The position numbers and the translations under genes are program-made. DNA of 64,000 nucleotides, taken from Pseudomonas marginalis. GTDB taxonomy: Bacteria > Pseudomonadota > Gammaproteobacteria > Pseudomonadales > Pseudomonadaceae. The notes under the pieces are model-generated. The model had not been told where the DNA came from and did not search any database. It was given only the letters and a program-made list of their open reading frames with translations. This document shows positions 51,631 to 60,389 of this stretch, piece after piece. The stretch is from NCBI RefSeq assembly GCF_001645105.1, contig NZ_LKEG01000036.1, positions 194,493 through 258,492 on the forward strand, read 5' to 3'. The first letter of the stretch is position 1. The number at the start of each line of letters is the position of its first letter.

Positions 51631-53118
51631 TCAGTAGCGAATCATCACCGACTTCAGCTCGGTGTAATCGTCAATGAATGCGCTGCCGAACTCCCGGCCG
51701 ATGCCCGAGGATTTGTTGCCGCCAAACGGCACCGCCGGGTCCAGCATCGTGTGCATGTTCACCCACACCGTGCCGGCTTCGATGGCGGGCACCATGCGCA
51801 GGGCCTTGCCCAGGTCGTTGGTCCAGAGGCTGGCGCTCAAGCCGTAGGGCGTGTTGTTCATCAACGCCAGCAGTTCGTCTTCAGTGTCGTAGGGGAAGAA
51901 GGTTGCAATGGGGCCGAATGTTTCTTCGTTGAGCAAGGTGTCGTTGACGCTGTTGGCGAGGATGATCGTCGGCTCGACGTAGCAACCCGGACGGTCGATC
52001 AGGTGGCCACCGTGAATGATGGTGTTGTTTTCGGCGCGGGCCTTGGCGAAGAACTCGCCGAGTTTGAGTTGATGCTGGCGGTGAGTGACCGGGCCGAATT
52101 CGGTGCGCTCATCCAGGGGCGAGCCAATATTCAGCGCGCTCAAGCGCTGCGCCAGTTTGGCCATGACCGCGTCGATCTGCGAGCGATGCACGAAGAACCG
52201 TTCGGCCGCCGCGCAGATTTGCCCGGAGTGCAGAAAGCCCGCTTCGATGATGCCGCTGACAGCCTTATCCAGCGCCACATCGCGCAGGAACCCGGCCGAG
52301 TTTTTCCCGCCCAACTCAAGGGTGGCCCGCGTCAGACCGGCGCCCATGGCACTCTGGCCCACCGCAACCCCGGTCGGCACGGAGCCGGTAAACGACACTT
52401 TGTCGGTGCCAGGGTGTTCGATCAGGCCTTTGCCTACCGAGCCGCCCCCGGTCAAGACGTTCAGCGCCCCGGCGGGAAGACCGGCTTCAATCGCCAGCTC
52501 TGCAATGCGCAGGATGGTCAGCGGTGTAAATTCGCTGGGTTTGATGATGATGCTGCAACCGGTCACCAGCGCCGAGGCGAGTTTCCAGATGGCAATCATG
52601 GTCGAGAAATTCCACGGCACGATGCCGACCACCACCCCGACGGGCTCGCGCAGGGTGAAAGCGGTATAGCGCTCACCGGCGAAGGAGGGCAGTGACGGGG
52701 TGATGGTCTGGCCGCTGATCTTGGTGGCCCAGCCGGCGTAGTAACGCAGGAAATGCGCGGCCTGGTCGACTTCGAAGGCTCGGGCAATCTGGATGATCTT
52801 GCCCGATTGGCAGGTTTCTATCTGCGCCAGTTCTTCGCGATGCTGCTCCAGCAGGTCGGCGAGTTTGAACAGCACGGTGCCACGCGTGGCCGGAGCTGCT
52901 TGTGACCACAGCTTGAAGCCGCGCCGCGCCGAGGCCACGGCCGCATCGATATCGACCGGGTCGGCGTCGGCGACTTGGGCGATGACCTGGCCGGTCGCCG
53001 GGTTGGTCACCTCTACTGTCTGGCTGGAATGACTCTGGACGTAGCCGCCGTCGATGAACAGCGCATGGTGTCGACTGAGGAAGGCTTCAACGTGGGGCAG
53101 CAGTGGAATATCGCTCAT
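51631..53118 (-). CDS. feaB: Phenylacetaldehyde dehydrogenase
   Basis: A 495-residue aldehyde dehydrogenase. Glu268 (ATLELGGKNSAG) and Cys302 (HSGQICAAAE) form the active site, and PWNFST is present near 168-173. The C-terminus DDYTELKSVMIRY is typical of the FeaB/StyD/PadA branch. It should oxidise phenylacetaldehyde or 4-hydroxyphenylacetaldehyde, from arylethylamines or styrene-type substrates, to the arylacetate. It is divergent from the two-component monooxygenase, and a FeaR-like regulator lies 6 kb away. Confidence 0.85.
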   Translation of the reverse strand: MSDIPLLPHVEAFLSRHHALFIDGGYVQSHSSQTVEVTNPATGQVIAQVADADPVDIDAAVASARRGFKLWSQAAPATRGTVLFKLADLLEQHREELAQIETCQSGKIIQIARAFEVDQAAHFLRYYAGWATKISGQTITPSLPSFAGERYTAFTLREPVGVVVGIVPWNFSTMIAIWKLASALVTGCSIIIKPSEFTPLTILRIAELAIEAGLPAGALNVLTGGGSVGKGLIEHPGTDKVSFTGSVPTGVAVGQSAMGAGLTRATLELGGKNSAGFLRDVALDKAVSGIIEAGFLHSGQICAAAERFFVHRSQIDAVMAKLAQRLSALNIGSPLDERTEFGPVTHRQHQLKLGEFFAKARAENNTIIHGGHLIDRPGCYVEPTIILANSVNDTLLNEETFGPIATFFPYDTEDELLALMNNTPYGLSASLWTNDLGKALRMVPAIEAGTVWVNMHTMLDPAVPFGGNKSSGIGREFGSAFIDDYTELKSVMIRY

Positions 53119-53181
53119 GGGGGTTTCCTGGTGGCAGACATTGCAAAGCCCGAGGTTAATCCCAGTGACTGCACCGGGCTT

Positions 53182-53216
53182 GACTGTGGCTGCCGAGCGA
53201 CATGTCTGTGGCTGCC
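53182..53216. promoter_or_regulatory. Direct repeat with 22-bp period, candidate AraC/FeaR site
   Basis: TGACTGTGGCTGCC (53181-53194) and TGTCTGTGGCTGCC (53203-53216) are near-identical direct repeats spaced 22 bp, two helical turns, as AraC-family dimers require. They lie between feaB and the divergent monooxygenase gene. The related GGCAGACAT occurs at 53133-53141, just upstream of the feaB start. Confidence 0.6.
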
Positions 53217-53380
53217 AGCGCCTGCGGTCGGCTGATCACGTTAAGGCTATGAAAAGTACAATCTTGACTCTGGAAGGTGCATGTTCCGCCAGCCAGGCTC
53301 GCACCATACTGGCCCTGCATCCGGCGCCACTTCTCGATTTCACCAGTGGCCTGGACATCCAATAATAAGCAGGGCCATCC

Positions 53381-54550
53381 ATGAAAAAGCCAAACCCGCT
53401 CCTCGAAGACCTCACGTCCATCTTGCCGACCATTGCGGCCAACGCGTTCATGGCCGAGCAGGACCGCAAGGTGCCTGCCGAAAATATCGCACTGCTCAAA
53501 AGCATCGGGCTGCACCGCGCCTTTCAACCCAAAGCGTTCGGCGGCATGGAGTTGTCATTGCCACAGTTTGCCGACTGCATCGCCTTGCTCGCCGGGTCCT
53601 GCGCCAGCACCGCCTGGGCCATGAGTCTGCTATGTACCCACAGCCATCAATTGGCGCTGTTCTCGGCCCAGTTGCAGCAGGAGGTCTGGGGCACCGACCC
53701 GAATGCCACGGCCAGTAGCAGCATTGCGCCGTTCGGGCGCACCGAGGAAGTCGACGGCGGGGTGTTGTTCAGCGGCGAAATGGGCTGGAGCAGCGGCTGC
53801 GATCACGCTGAGTGGGCGATCGTGGGGTTTCGCCGCAACAATGCCCAGGGCACCCAGGATTACTGCTTCGCGGTGCTGCCGCGCAGCGATTATCAGATAC
53901 GCGATGACTGGTTTGCGGCAGGCATGAAAGGCAGCGGCACCAAGACGTTGATCATCGACAAGGCCCGGGTGCCCGAACACCGCATCCAGAAGGCCAAGGA
54001 CATGATGGAAGGCAAGTCCGCAGGCTTTGGTTTGTACCCCGACAGCAAGATTTTCTACTCGCCCTACCGGCCTTATTTTGCCAGTGGTTTTTCCACGGTC
54101 AGCCTGGGTGTTGCCGAGCGGATGCTCGAGGTGTTCCGCGAAAAAACCAAGACCCGCGTGCGTGCCTACACCGGTGCCGCCGTCGGTGCCGCCACCCCGG
54201 CGTTGATGCGACTGGCCGAGTCGACTCACCAGGTCGCCGCCGCGCGTGCCTTTCTCGAAAAAACCTGGAACGAACACGCCGAACACAGTGAGCAGCAGCG
54301 TTATCCCAGCCGCGAAACCCTGGCGTTCTGGCGCACCAACCAGGCTTACGCCACCAAGATGTGCATCCAGGCGGTGGACCGCCTGTTCGAAGCCGCCGGC
54401 GGCAATGCCTGGTTCGAACACAACGAAATGCAACGCCTGTTCCGCGATTCGCACATGACCGGCGCCCATGCCTACACCGACTACGACGTGTGCGCGCAGA
54501 TCCTCGGCCGCGAGCTGATGGGCCTGGAACCCGACCCGAGCATGATCTGA
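53381..54550 (+). CDS. Group D flavin-dependent monooxygenase, oxygenase component (HpaH C2-like)
   Basis: A 389-residue protein with the acyl-CoA dehydrogenase fold used by two-component flavin monooxygenases such as A. baumannii p-hydroxyphenylacetate 3-hydroxylase C2 and HsaA. Landmarks are QPKAFGGMELSLPQFADCIALLAGSCASTAWAMSL, FSGEMGWSSGCDHAEW and a C-terminal AAGGNAWFEHNEMQRLFRD. The usual catalytic Glu of acyl-CoA dehydrogenases is absent, so it uses reduced flavin and O2. It is followed by its flavin reductase gene. A phenolic arylacetate substrate is suggested by context. Confidence 0.85.
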   Translation: MKKPNPLLEDLTSILPTIAANAFMAEQDRKVPAENIALLKSIGLHRAFQPKAFGGMELSLPQFADCIALLAGSCASTAWAMSLLCTHSHQLALFSAQLQQEVWGTDPNATASSSIAPFGRTEEVDGGVLFSGEMGWSSGCDHAEWAIVGFRRNNAQGTQDYCFAVLPRSDYQIRDDWFAAGMKGSGTKTLIIDKARVPEHRIQKAKDMMEGKSAGFGLYPDSKIFYSPYRPYFASGFSTVSLGVAERMLEVFREKTKTRVRAYTGAAVGAATPALMRLAESTHQVAAARAFLEKTWNEHAEHSEQQRYPSRETLAFWRTNQAYATKMCIQAVDRLFEAAGGNAWFEHNEMQRLFRDSHMTGAHAYTDYDVCAQILGRELMGLEPDPSMI

Positions 54551-54606
54551 ACCGGCTTTTGATAACAACAATCAGGGCTGCGCCTGACGCAGTCCGGGAG
54601 TCTTGC

Positions 54607-55536
54607 ATGTCTGAATCGACCTTTGACCCACGCGCCTTTCGCCGGGCCCTGGGCAACTTTGCCACGGGCGTGACCGTGGTGACTGCCGCAGATGCCTCTG
54701 GCCGCAAGGTGGGCGTCACCGCCAACAGTTTCAACTCGGTGTCCCTGGACCCACCGCTGGTGTTGTGGAGTATCGACAAACGTTCGAGCAGCCACGGCGT
54801 GTTCGAGCAGGCCAGCCATTTTGCGGTCAACGTGCTGGCCGCTGACCAGATCGACCTCTCGAACAATTTTGCCCGGCCCAAGGACGACCGGTTCGCCGAG
54901 ATCGAGTACCAGTCGGGGCAGGGCGGGGCGCCGGTGTTCGCCGATTGCTCGGCGCGGTTTCACTGCGAGAAATACCAGCAGGTGGACGGCGGCGACCATT
55001 GGATCATGATCGGCAAGGTCGTGGCCTTCGATGATTTCGGCCGTGCGCCGCTGCTTTATCATCAGGGCGCTTATTCGATGGTCCTGCCCCATACCCGCAT
55101 GACCCAGCGCGACGAAGGGCAACCGCCCAGCAGTCATTTTCAGGGGCGCTTGAGTCACAATCTGTATTACCTGATGACCCAGGCGGTACGCGCCTACCAG
55201 TCCAGCTATCAGCCCCGGCAATTGTCCACCGGCCTGCGCACCAACGAGGCGCGGATGCTGATGGTGCTGGGGAACGACGCACGGCTGAGTGCCAGTGAAT
55301 TGTTGCGGGAAGTGGCGATGCCGGTGCGGGAAATCGAGGACGCCGTGGCCAACCTCGAGCGCAAAGGGCTGGTGGCCGACGACGACGGTGTCTATTTGAC
55401 GTCGGCCGGTATCGAACAGACCGAAGACCTCTGGGCCATCGCCCGTGAGCAACAGGAGAAAGTATTCGCCGAGTTCAGCCAGGACCAGATCGAAACCTTC
55501 AAGACGGTATTGAAGCAACTGATCAGCCACTGCTGA
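54607..55536 (+). CDS. Flavin reductase fused to a MarR-like domain (HpaH C1-like)
   Basis: A 309-residue two-domain protein. Residues 1-165 are a flavin reductase (FRRALGNFATGVTVVTA, VTANSFNSVSLDPPLVLWS). Residues 190-300 are a MarR-type winged-helix domain (NEARMLMVLGNDARLSASELLREVAMPVREIEDAVANLERKGLV). This fusion is known from A. baumannii C1, where the MarR part binds the phenolic substrate and switches reductase activity on. It starts 56 bases after the oxygenase stop, and ATG 54607 replaces a spurious longer frame. Confidence 0.9.
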   Translation: MSESTFDPRAFRRALGNFATGVTVVTAADASGRKVGVTANSFNSVSLDPPLVLWSIDKRSSSHGVFEQASHFAVNVLAADQIDLSNNFARPKDDRFAEIEYQSGQGGAPVFADCSARFHCEKYQQVDGGDHWIMIGKVVAFDDFGRAPLLYHQGAYSMVLPHTRMTQRDEGQPPSSHFQGRLSHNLYYLMTQAVRAYQSSYQPRQLSTGLRTNEARMLMVLGNDARLSASELLREVAMPVREIEDAVANLERKGLVADDDGVYLTSAGIEQTEDLWAIAREQQEKVFAEFSQDQIETFKTVLKQLISHC

Positions 55537-55562
55537 CCACCAGGAAGATGAACCCCGAACCT

Positions 55563-55592
55563 GTGGCGAGGGAGCTGCACCGCGCAGCTCCT
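55563..55592. repeat. Degenerate REP
   Basis: TGGCGAGGGAGCTGCACCGC followed by GCAGCTCC is a shortened REP palindrome between the convergent reductase and porin genes; the second half of a REPIN is missing. Confidence 0.55.
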
Positions 55593-55600
55593 GAAGCCCT

Positions 55601-56929
55601 TCAGAAAGGCACGGCCACGGTCAGTTGGCTATAGAGGTTGGTGCGATTGCCTCCCACCTGGTTACCCCCGGTGTCGGCATCTTTCTTGGGTTGATAGATG
55701 CCCACCAGCGGGCTGATGATCAGGTGGCTGTTGACTGCCCACTCGGCGTACAGGTCCAGCTCACGGGCATCCAGGTTCAATGCATCGTTTTTGCGCAAGG
55801 TAGTGAAGTCGAAGTACAACGCGCCGACCGTCAGGTTCTCCAGCGGTGTCGCCCTGAAACCAACGTGATGCACACCGGTGTTGCTGTTGAACGGGCCGGC
55901 ATAATTGGAGGCCACTTCGCCCTGGAACCACGTGCCGTAACCGGTGCTGAGTCCGGTGAACAGCGGGTCCCATTTTTGTGAGTAGCGTGTGTAGCGGTAG
56001 GTCAACTTCGGCGCCCAGCCGACATCGGCGAAGGTGTAGCCGGCTTCGGCATACCAGGCTTTTTGCGGCCCTGCATCCTTGTCTTGCCAGGCGTATTCGA
56101 AAGCGAAGCTGGCGTTGTCCATGCCCGCGCTGCCTTCGCCGCGCAGGCTGTAAGTGTTCAGGCCCTCGCGCTGTTTCTGGAAATCGCTGGCCCACTGGTC
56201 GGTGACGCTTATGCCATGAACCCAGGTCAACCCCAGCGTACCGGCGGCACCCGTGTAGTCGAGGGTGCCCGCCGCCAGCTCGGTTTCAGCCTGGGCACGG
56301 TTATCCGACTTGAGCCACAGCACCGAGCCGTGCAGCCCCTCTTGCCCACCCAGGCGCAACACGGCGGTGCGGTCGAACGCGTGACGTGCCGCGAGGTAGT
56401 AGGCGCCACCGCGATTCAACGCACCGTCCGCCGGGCCGTTGCCCAGATTGGGGCCGTCGTCGTTGATCAGGAACCCTCGTCCGATCTTGACCACTTGGCG
56501 GCCGAGGGAAAAGTCCACACCGTCCTTGCCCAGCGCCGGAAACAGGTCAGCCGAGCGCCACCCCAGGTAGGCGTCTTCGATTTTGGTCGTGCGCTCGCTG
56601 CCATCGGTGTTGCCCGCCGCGTCGCCGTCGCCCCAGGTGCCGGAGCTGACCCAACTGAGCGCGCCGTACGCGGTGCCGTTACCGGCCAGGCCCTGATCGC
56701 CGCTCAACCCATACTTGATGAACCCTTCGCGCCAGGTCGAGCCGCCCGGCGTGCCATCGTAGTTGTGACGGCTGTTGAACATCCCGTATACGGCCAGGAA
56801 GTCCGCGTTCAGGTGTGTGTCATCGTCGGCATACAGCGCATAGGCCTGTGCCGAAGAGTGGCCGACCAACAGTGCGATACCCAGGCCGACGGCCTTGGAC
56901 AACCTGCGTGTTTTTTGTGTGTGCTCCAT
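55601..56929 (-). CDS. Outer-membrane porin, paralogue of the 27.4 kb porin
   Basis: A 442-residue outer-membrane beta-barrel. The signal peptide (MEHTQKTRRLSKAVGLGIALLVGHSSAQA) is cut near residue 29 and the protein ends LYSQLTVAVPF. Many Gly/aromatic alternating strands are seen. The SQKWDPLFTG segment and following strands parallel the porin at 27442-28779, so both belong to the alginate-export-like family. The ATG at 56929 follows GGGGAA. It is divergent from the APC permease gene, suggesting a matched outer and inner membrane uptake pair. Confidence 0.85.
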   Translation of the reverse strand: MEHTQKTRRLSKAVGLGIALLVGHSSAQAYALYADDDTHLNADFLAVYGMFNSRHNYDGTPGGSTWREGFIKYGLSGDQGLAGNGTAYGALSWVSSGTWGDGDAAGNTDGSERTTKIEDAYLGWRSADLFPALGKDGVDFSLGRQVVKIGRGFLINDDGPNLGNGPADGALNRGGAYYLAARHAFDRTAVLRLGGQEGLHGSVLWLKSDNRAQAETELAAGTLDYTGAAGTLGLTWVHGISVTDQWASDFQKQREGLNTYSLRGEGSAGMDNASFAFEYAWQDKDAGPQKAWYAEAGYTFADVGWAPKLTYRYTRYSQKWDPLFTGLSTGYGTWFQGEVASNYAGPFNSNTGVHHVGFRATPLENLTVGALYFDFTTLRKNDALNLDARELDLYAEWAVNSHLIISPLVGIYQPKKDADTGGNQVGGNRTNLYSQLTVAVPF

Positions 56930-57231
56930 TGTTACGTTCCCCAGCGTGGTTGGACAGCCAATAGGTCGAGGACGCATTAAGATGATCCGCAGCGGGGTAA
57001 GTCTTTCACCTGCGTGCCACGTAATTGATCCTGCCCGCCAAGCCATAGGCCTTGGCAGGCAGCTGCAAAAGCGACGGCAGACATGGGCAAGACGATCAGC
57101 GCGTGTGAGGCGCACAGTGATTTTGCGCACGATGCCGTTTCGATCAGGGACTGGCTGGGGAGGGCTTTATCGCCGGCTCCTTGTACGGCTCGATGCATCC
57201 ACTCAGAAATCCGCTTTCGAGGATCCGTACC
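56930..57231. promoter_or_regulatory. Divergent porin/permease promoter region with a 22-bp direct repeat
   Basis: A 302-base gap without a credible gene. GGCAGGCA (57054-57061) and GGCAGACA (57076-57083) are direct repeats spaced 22 bp, and the second extends to GGCAGACAT, which also occurs before feaB. This may be a site for the FeaR-like AraC regulator encoded 2.3 kb downstream. A GCCAAG/CTTGGC dyad lies beside it (57039-57056). Confidence 0.45.
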
Positions 57232-58731
57232 ATGTCGATCAATGACCGGCTCACACAGCATTTGAAACGGGGCAGCGTCGGGTTTCCGACCGCGCTGGCC
57301 AGCACCATCGGCCTGATCATGGCCAGCCCGGTGATTCTCACCGCGACCATGGGCTTCGGCATCGGCGGCAGCGCGTTCGCGGTGGCCATGCTGATCGCGG
57401 TGGTGATGATGCTGGCCCAGGCGACCACCTTTGCCGAAGCCGCCTCAATCCTGCCGACCACCGGCTCGGTCTACGACTACATCAACTGCGGCATGGGCCG
57501 TTTCTTTGCAATTACCGGCACCTTGTCGGCGTACCTGATCGTGCATGTGTTTGCCGGGACGGCGGAGACGATTCTGTCCGGGGTCATGGCCCTGGTGAAC
57601 TTCGAGCACCTCAACACCCTGGCGGAGTCTGCCGGCGGTTCGTGGTTGCTGGGGGTGGGGTTTGTGGTGGTGTTCGGCATTCTGAATGCCTTTGGCGTCA
57701 GCGCCTTTGGCAGGGCCGAGATCATCCTGACCTTCGGCATGTGGACCACGCTGATGGTGTTTGGCGTGATGGGCCTGATCGCGGCGCCGGCGGTGCAGCT
57801 CGAGGGTTGGTTCGGCGTGTCGCTGGTGGGCACCGACCTGATCACCATTCTGTCGCTGGTGGGCATGGCGATGTTCATGTTCGTCGGCTGCGAGTTCGTC
57901 ACGCCGCTGGCGCCGGACCTGCGCAATTCGGCCAAGGTGATGCCCAAGGCGATGATTTTCGGCTTGTTGAGCGTGGCCACCTGCATGTTTATCTACGGCG
58001 CCGCGATGAAGCGCCAGGTGGAAAACGTACTGCTGGATGCCGCCAGCGGCGTGCACTTGTTGGACACGCCCATGGCGATTCCACGCTTTGCCGAGCAGGT
58101 CATGGGGGATATTGGCCCGTTGTGGCTGGGCCTTGGCTTTCTGTTCGCCGGCGCCGCCACCATCAACACGCTGATGGCGGGCGTGCCACGGATTCTCTAC
58201 GGCATGGCGGTGGATGGCGCGCTGCCCAAGGTGTTCACTTACTTGCATCCGCGCTTCAAGACGCCGCTGTTGTGCATCTTGGTGGCGATGCTGATTCCGT
58301 GCCTGTATGCGCTGTGGTTGGGCGGCAACACCGACAACATCATGCACCTGGTGCTGGCCGCTGTGTGTGCGTGGAGTTTTTCCTACCTGCTGGTGACGCT
58401 GTCGGTGGTTATCCTGCGTATTCGTCGTCCTGACCTGCCACGGGCTTATCGGTCGCCGTGGTTCCCGTTGCCGCAGATTCTTTCCAGCGTCGGCATCTTG
58501 CTGGGCATGTGGTTCATCACCCCGCCGGGCATGAACCCGGCAGATATTTATGTGCCTTTCGGGGTCATGCTCGGGATCACGGCGGCGTACGCGTTGTTCT
58601 GGACATTGGTGGTGCAGAAGGTCAATCCATTCAAGCCCGCTTCGGTCGAAGAAGTGCTGGCCAAGGAGTTTTCCCATGAACCTGGTAACGTTCACAACGC
58701 TTATCTCGAGCAGGCTGCAAAAGCTGTCTGA
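57232..58731 (+). CDS. APC family amino acid/amine permease
   Basis: A 499-residue inner-membrane transporter with about twelve hydrophobic segments. ASTIGLIMASPVILTATMGFGIGG in helix 1 is the APC substrate-binding break, and GCEFVTPLAPDLRNSAKVMPKAM a typical cytoplasmic loop. The substrate is unknown; an arylethylamine or aromatic amino acid fits the neighbours. The ATG at 57232 (MSINDRL) replaces a longer start. It overlaps the next gene by 56 bases. Confidence 0.88.
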   Translation: MSINDRLTQHLKRGSVGFPTALASTIGLIMASPVILTATMGFGIGGSAFAVAMLIAVVMMLAQATTFAEAASILPTTGSVYDYINCGMGRFFAITGTLSAYLIVHVFAGTAETILSGVMALVNFEHLNTLAESAGGSWLLGVGFVVVFGILNAFGVSAFGRAEIILTFGMWTTLMVFGVMGLIAAPAVQLEGWFGVSLVGTDLITILSLVGMAMFMFVGCEFVTPLAPDLRNSAKVMPKAMIFGLLSVATCMFIYGAAMKRQVENVLLDAASGVHLLDTPMAIPRFAEQVMGDIGPLWLGLGFLFAGAATINTLMAGVPRILYGMAVDGALPKVFTYLHPRFKTPLLCILVAMLIPCLYALWLGGNTDNIMHLVLAAVCAWSFSYLLVTLSVVILRIRRPDLPRAYRSPWFPLPQILSSVGILLGMWFITPPGMNPADIYVPFGVMLGITAAYALFWTLVVQKVNPFKPASVEEVLAKEFSHEPGNVHNAYLEQAAKAV

Positions 58732-59296
58732 GCTGTTCAGTGCCCAACGGGCGCCGGCCGGTTACCGGCCGGGGGTCACGCTTGAATATGTTAGGCGTAA
58801 CCTCGGGCTGGCGAGTTTCGCCTCGACCGGGCCTGCCCGTGCAGCGTTTCGCTTGGACGATACCGGCCTGCAGGTGGACGTTGCCGAACGCACCGAATCG
58901 CAACTGCTGATGCACCTGGTCATGACCGAATTCATGCTCACGGTGCCCGCCACAGAGCAGGGCAGTGCACGCTTTGAGCTGCACCACCGCGGGGCGATTC
59001 GACGCACGGGGCTGGCGTGTCGGCAACGCTCGGGAGAGCCGGCTCTACTTGCCAGGCTCGAGGCGGCTTTGAACGACGACCTCAGCCTGCATCAAGCGCT
59101 GATGGGGCTCGACTTCAAGCGCCTGCACATCGCGTTGAGCGGGCATCAATGGCAGGTGCGGCTGGAACACATCGGCGGCAGCGAGGTGGTCAACCGCATG
59201 CCGGCGTTTCGTCGCTACATTCCGTTGAGTGACGCTCAACGGGCAGGGTTGTTGACTGTTTTGGCGGGCTTGCAGCGGGTATTGGGCGCCGTCTGA
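58676..59296 (+). CDS. Hypothetical protein coupled to the permease (possibly DUF3156)
   Basis: A 206-residue soluble protein with mixed alpha/beta pattern and no signal peptide or membrane helix. ATG 58676 has AAGGAG nine bases upstream and lies 56 bases inside the permease gene in another frame, so translation is coupled. I tentatively recall a DUF3156 family accompanying Pseudomonas permeases, but this is not certain. Its high Arg content and a run of amphipathic strands are the only clear traits. It could modulate the transporter, as inferred only from overlap. Confidence 0.7.
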   Translation: MNLVTFTTLISSRLQKLSELFSAQRAPAGYRPGVTLEYVRRNLGLASFASTGPARAAFRLDDTGLQVDVAERTESQLLMHLVMTEFMLTVPATEQGSARFELHHRGAIRRTGLACRQRSGEPALLARLEAALNDDLSLHQALMGLDFKRLHIALSGHQWQVRLEHIGGSEVVNRMPAFRRYIPLSDAQRAGLLTVLAGLQRVLGAV

Positions 59297-59412
59297 TCGG
59301 GATACTTGGCATCATTAGTGCTTCCACAGTCGCTATCACGGACTTGTTGCGCCTATATAGATAACATGTTAACTATTGGCCAACAAAAACAAGAAGCCAT
59401 TGTGGAGATGCC

Positions 59413-60375
59413 ATGAGCACTTATCAGTCTGCGCACTATGGGTTGGAAACCTGGACTCGGGACCTGCGGGCGGCCTGCGGCCATTTCGACACGGAACTGG
59501 CCTTCAACCGTTCGCTGTTCATCGGTGAAGTGTCCAAGCACTCCCGGGGCGGCCTGTCACTGGCCAACCTGCGGACCAATGCGGGGCTGATCAAGCGCGA
59601 GCGACCCAACGCCGATCACGATATGGACCAACATTGTTTCCTCGTCAGTCAGCGCAGCGGCTATTGCCAGATCACCCAGAACGGCCAAGTCATCCAGTTG
59701 GCCCCCGGCGATATGCTGCTGATGGACTCCACGGGCTCGATCGAGATCAGCCCGTTCGGCCTTATCGAACATGCGTCCCTGTCACTCTCACGCCATGAAG
59801 TGTGCAAGCAACTGGGTGGTGCACCGAAAACCTTCGGCAAGATCTCTTCGAGCAAGGCCTGTGGGCGCATGCTCCATGTGTTGATGGACCAACTGTGCCG
59901 AGAAGGCCTGGAGGGGCAGGACTCGATTGAAGAGGCCGATGCACTGCAAGCAGCGTTTGTCTCCTTGCTCGGGTCAGCCTTTGAATTGCACGACGCGCCG
60001 GGCGACTGCGCGGCGTCGTTGCAGGGCAGTAACCTGCGCAGCTACGTACAGAAAGTCATCGACGAATCGCTGACCCAGCCCGGCTTGAGCCCGGTGGGCC
60101 TGGCCAATCGCTTGAACATCTCGGTGCGGCATTTGTACCGTTTGTTTGAAGAGCAGGACGACAGCGTCTGCCGCTACATCCAGCGTGCTAGGCTCAAACG
60201 CAGCGCGGATGATCTGACCAACCCCTTCCTCAAGCGTGAGTCGATCACCTCGATCGCCTACAAATGGGGCTTCACCGATTCCGCGCACTTCAGCCGCTCG
60301 TTCAAGAAGCAATTCGACCTGTCGCCCAAGGACTTTCGGTCTACGCACCTGCAGCAAACGGTCGGGGCGGCGTAG
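59413..60375 (+). CDS. feaR: AraC family regulator, FeaR-like
   Basis: A 320-residue regulator. The N-terminal AraC-binding-like domain (about 1-190) has the pattern of FeaR (VSQRSGYCQITQNGQVIQLAPGDMLLMDSTG). The C-terminal 100 residues hold two helix-turn-helices (SPVGLANRLNISVRHLYRLFEEQ and ITSIAYKWGFTDSAHFSRSFKKQF). FeaR activates phenylacetaldehyde dehydrogenase and amine oxidase genes in response to arylethylamines. GGAGA precedes ATG 59413. Its likely targets here are feaB, the monooxygenase, the porin and the permease. Confidence 0.82.
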   Translation: MSTYQSAHYGLETWTRDLRAACGHFDTELAFNRSLFIGEVSKHSRGGLSLANLRTNAGLIKRERPNADHDMDQHCFLVSQRSGYCQITQNGQVIQLAPGDMLLMDSTGSIEISPFGLIEHASLSLSRHEVCKQLGGAPKTFGKISSSKACGRMLHVLMDQLCREGLEGQDSIEEADALQAAFVSLLGSAFELHDAPGDCAASLQGSNLRSYVQKVIDESLTQPGLSPVGLANRLNISVRHLYRLFEEQDDSVCRYIQRARLKRSADDLTNPFLKRESITSIAYKWGFTDSAHFSRSFKKQFDLSPKDFRSTHLQQTVGAA

Positions 60376-60389
60376 GTTCGCATCGATCA

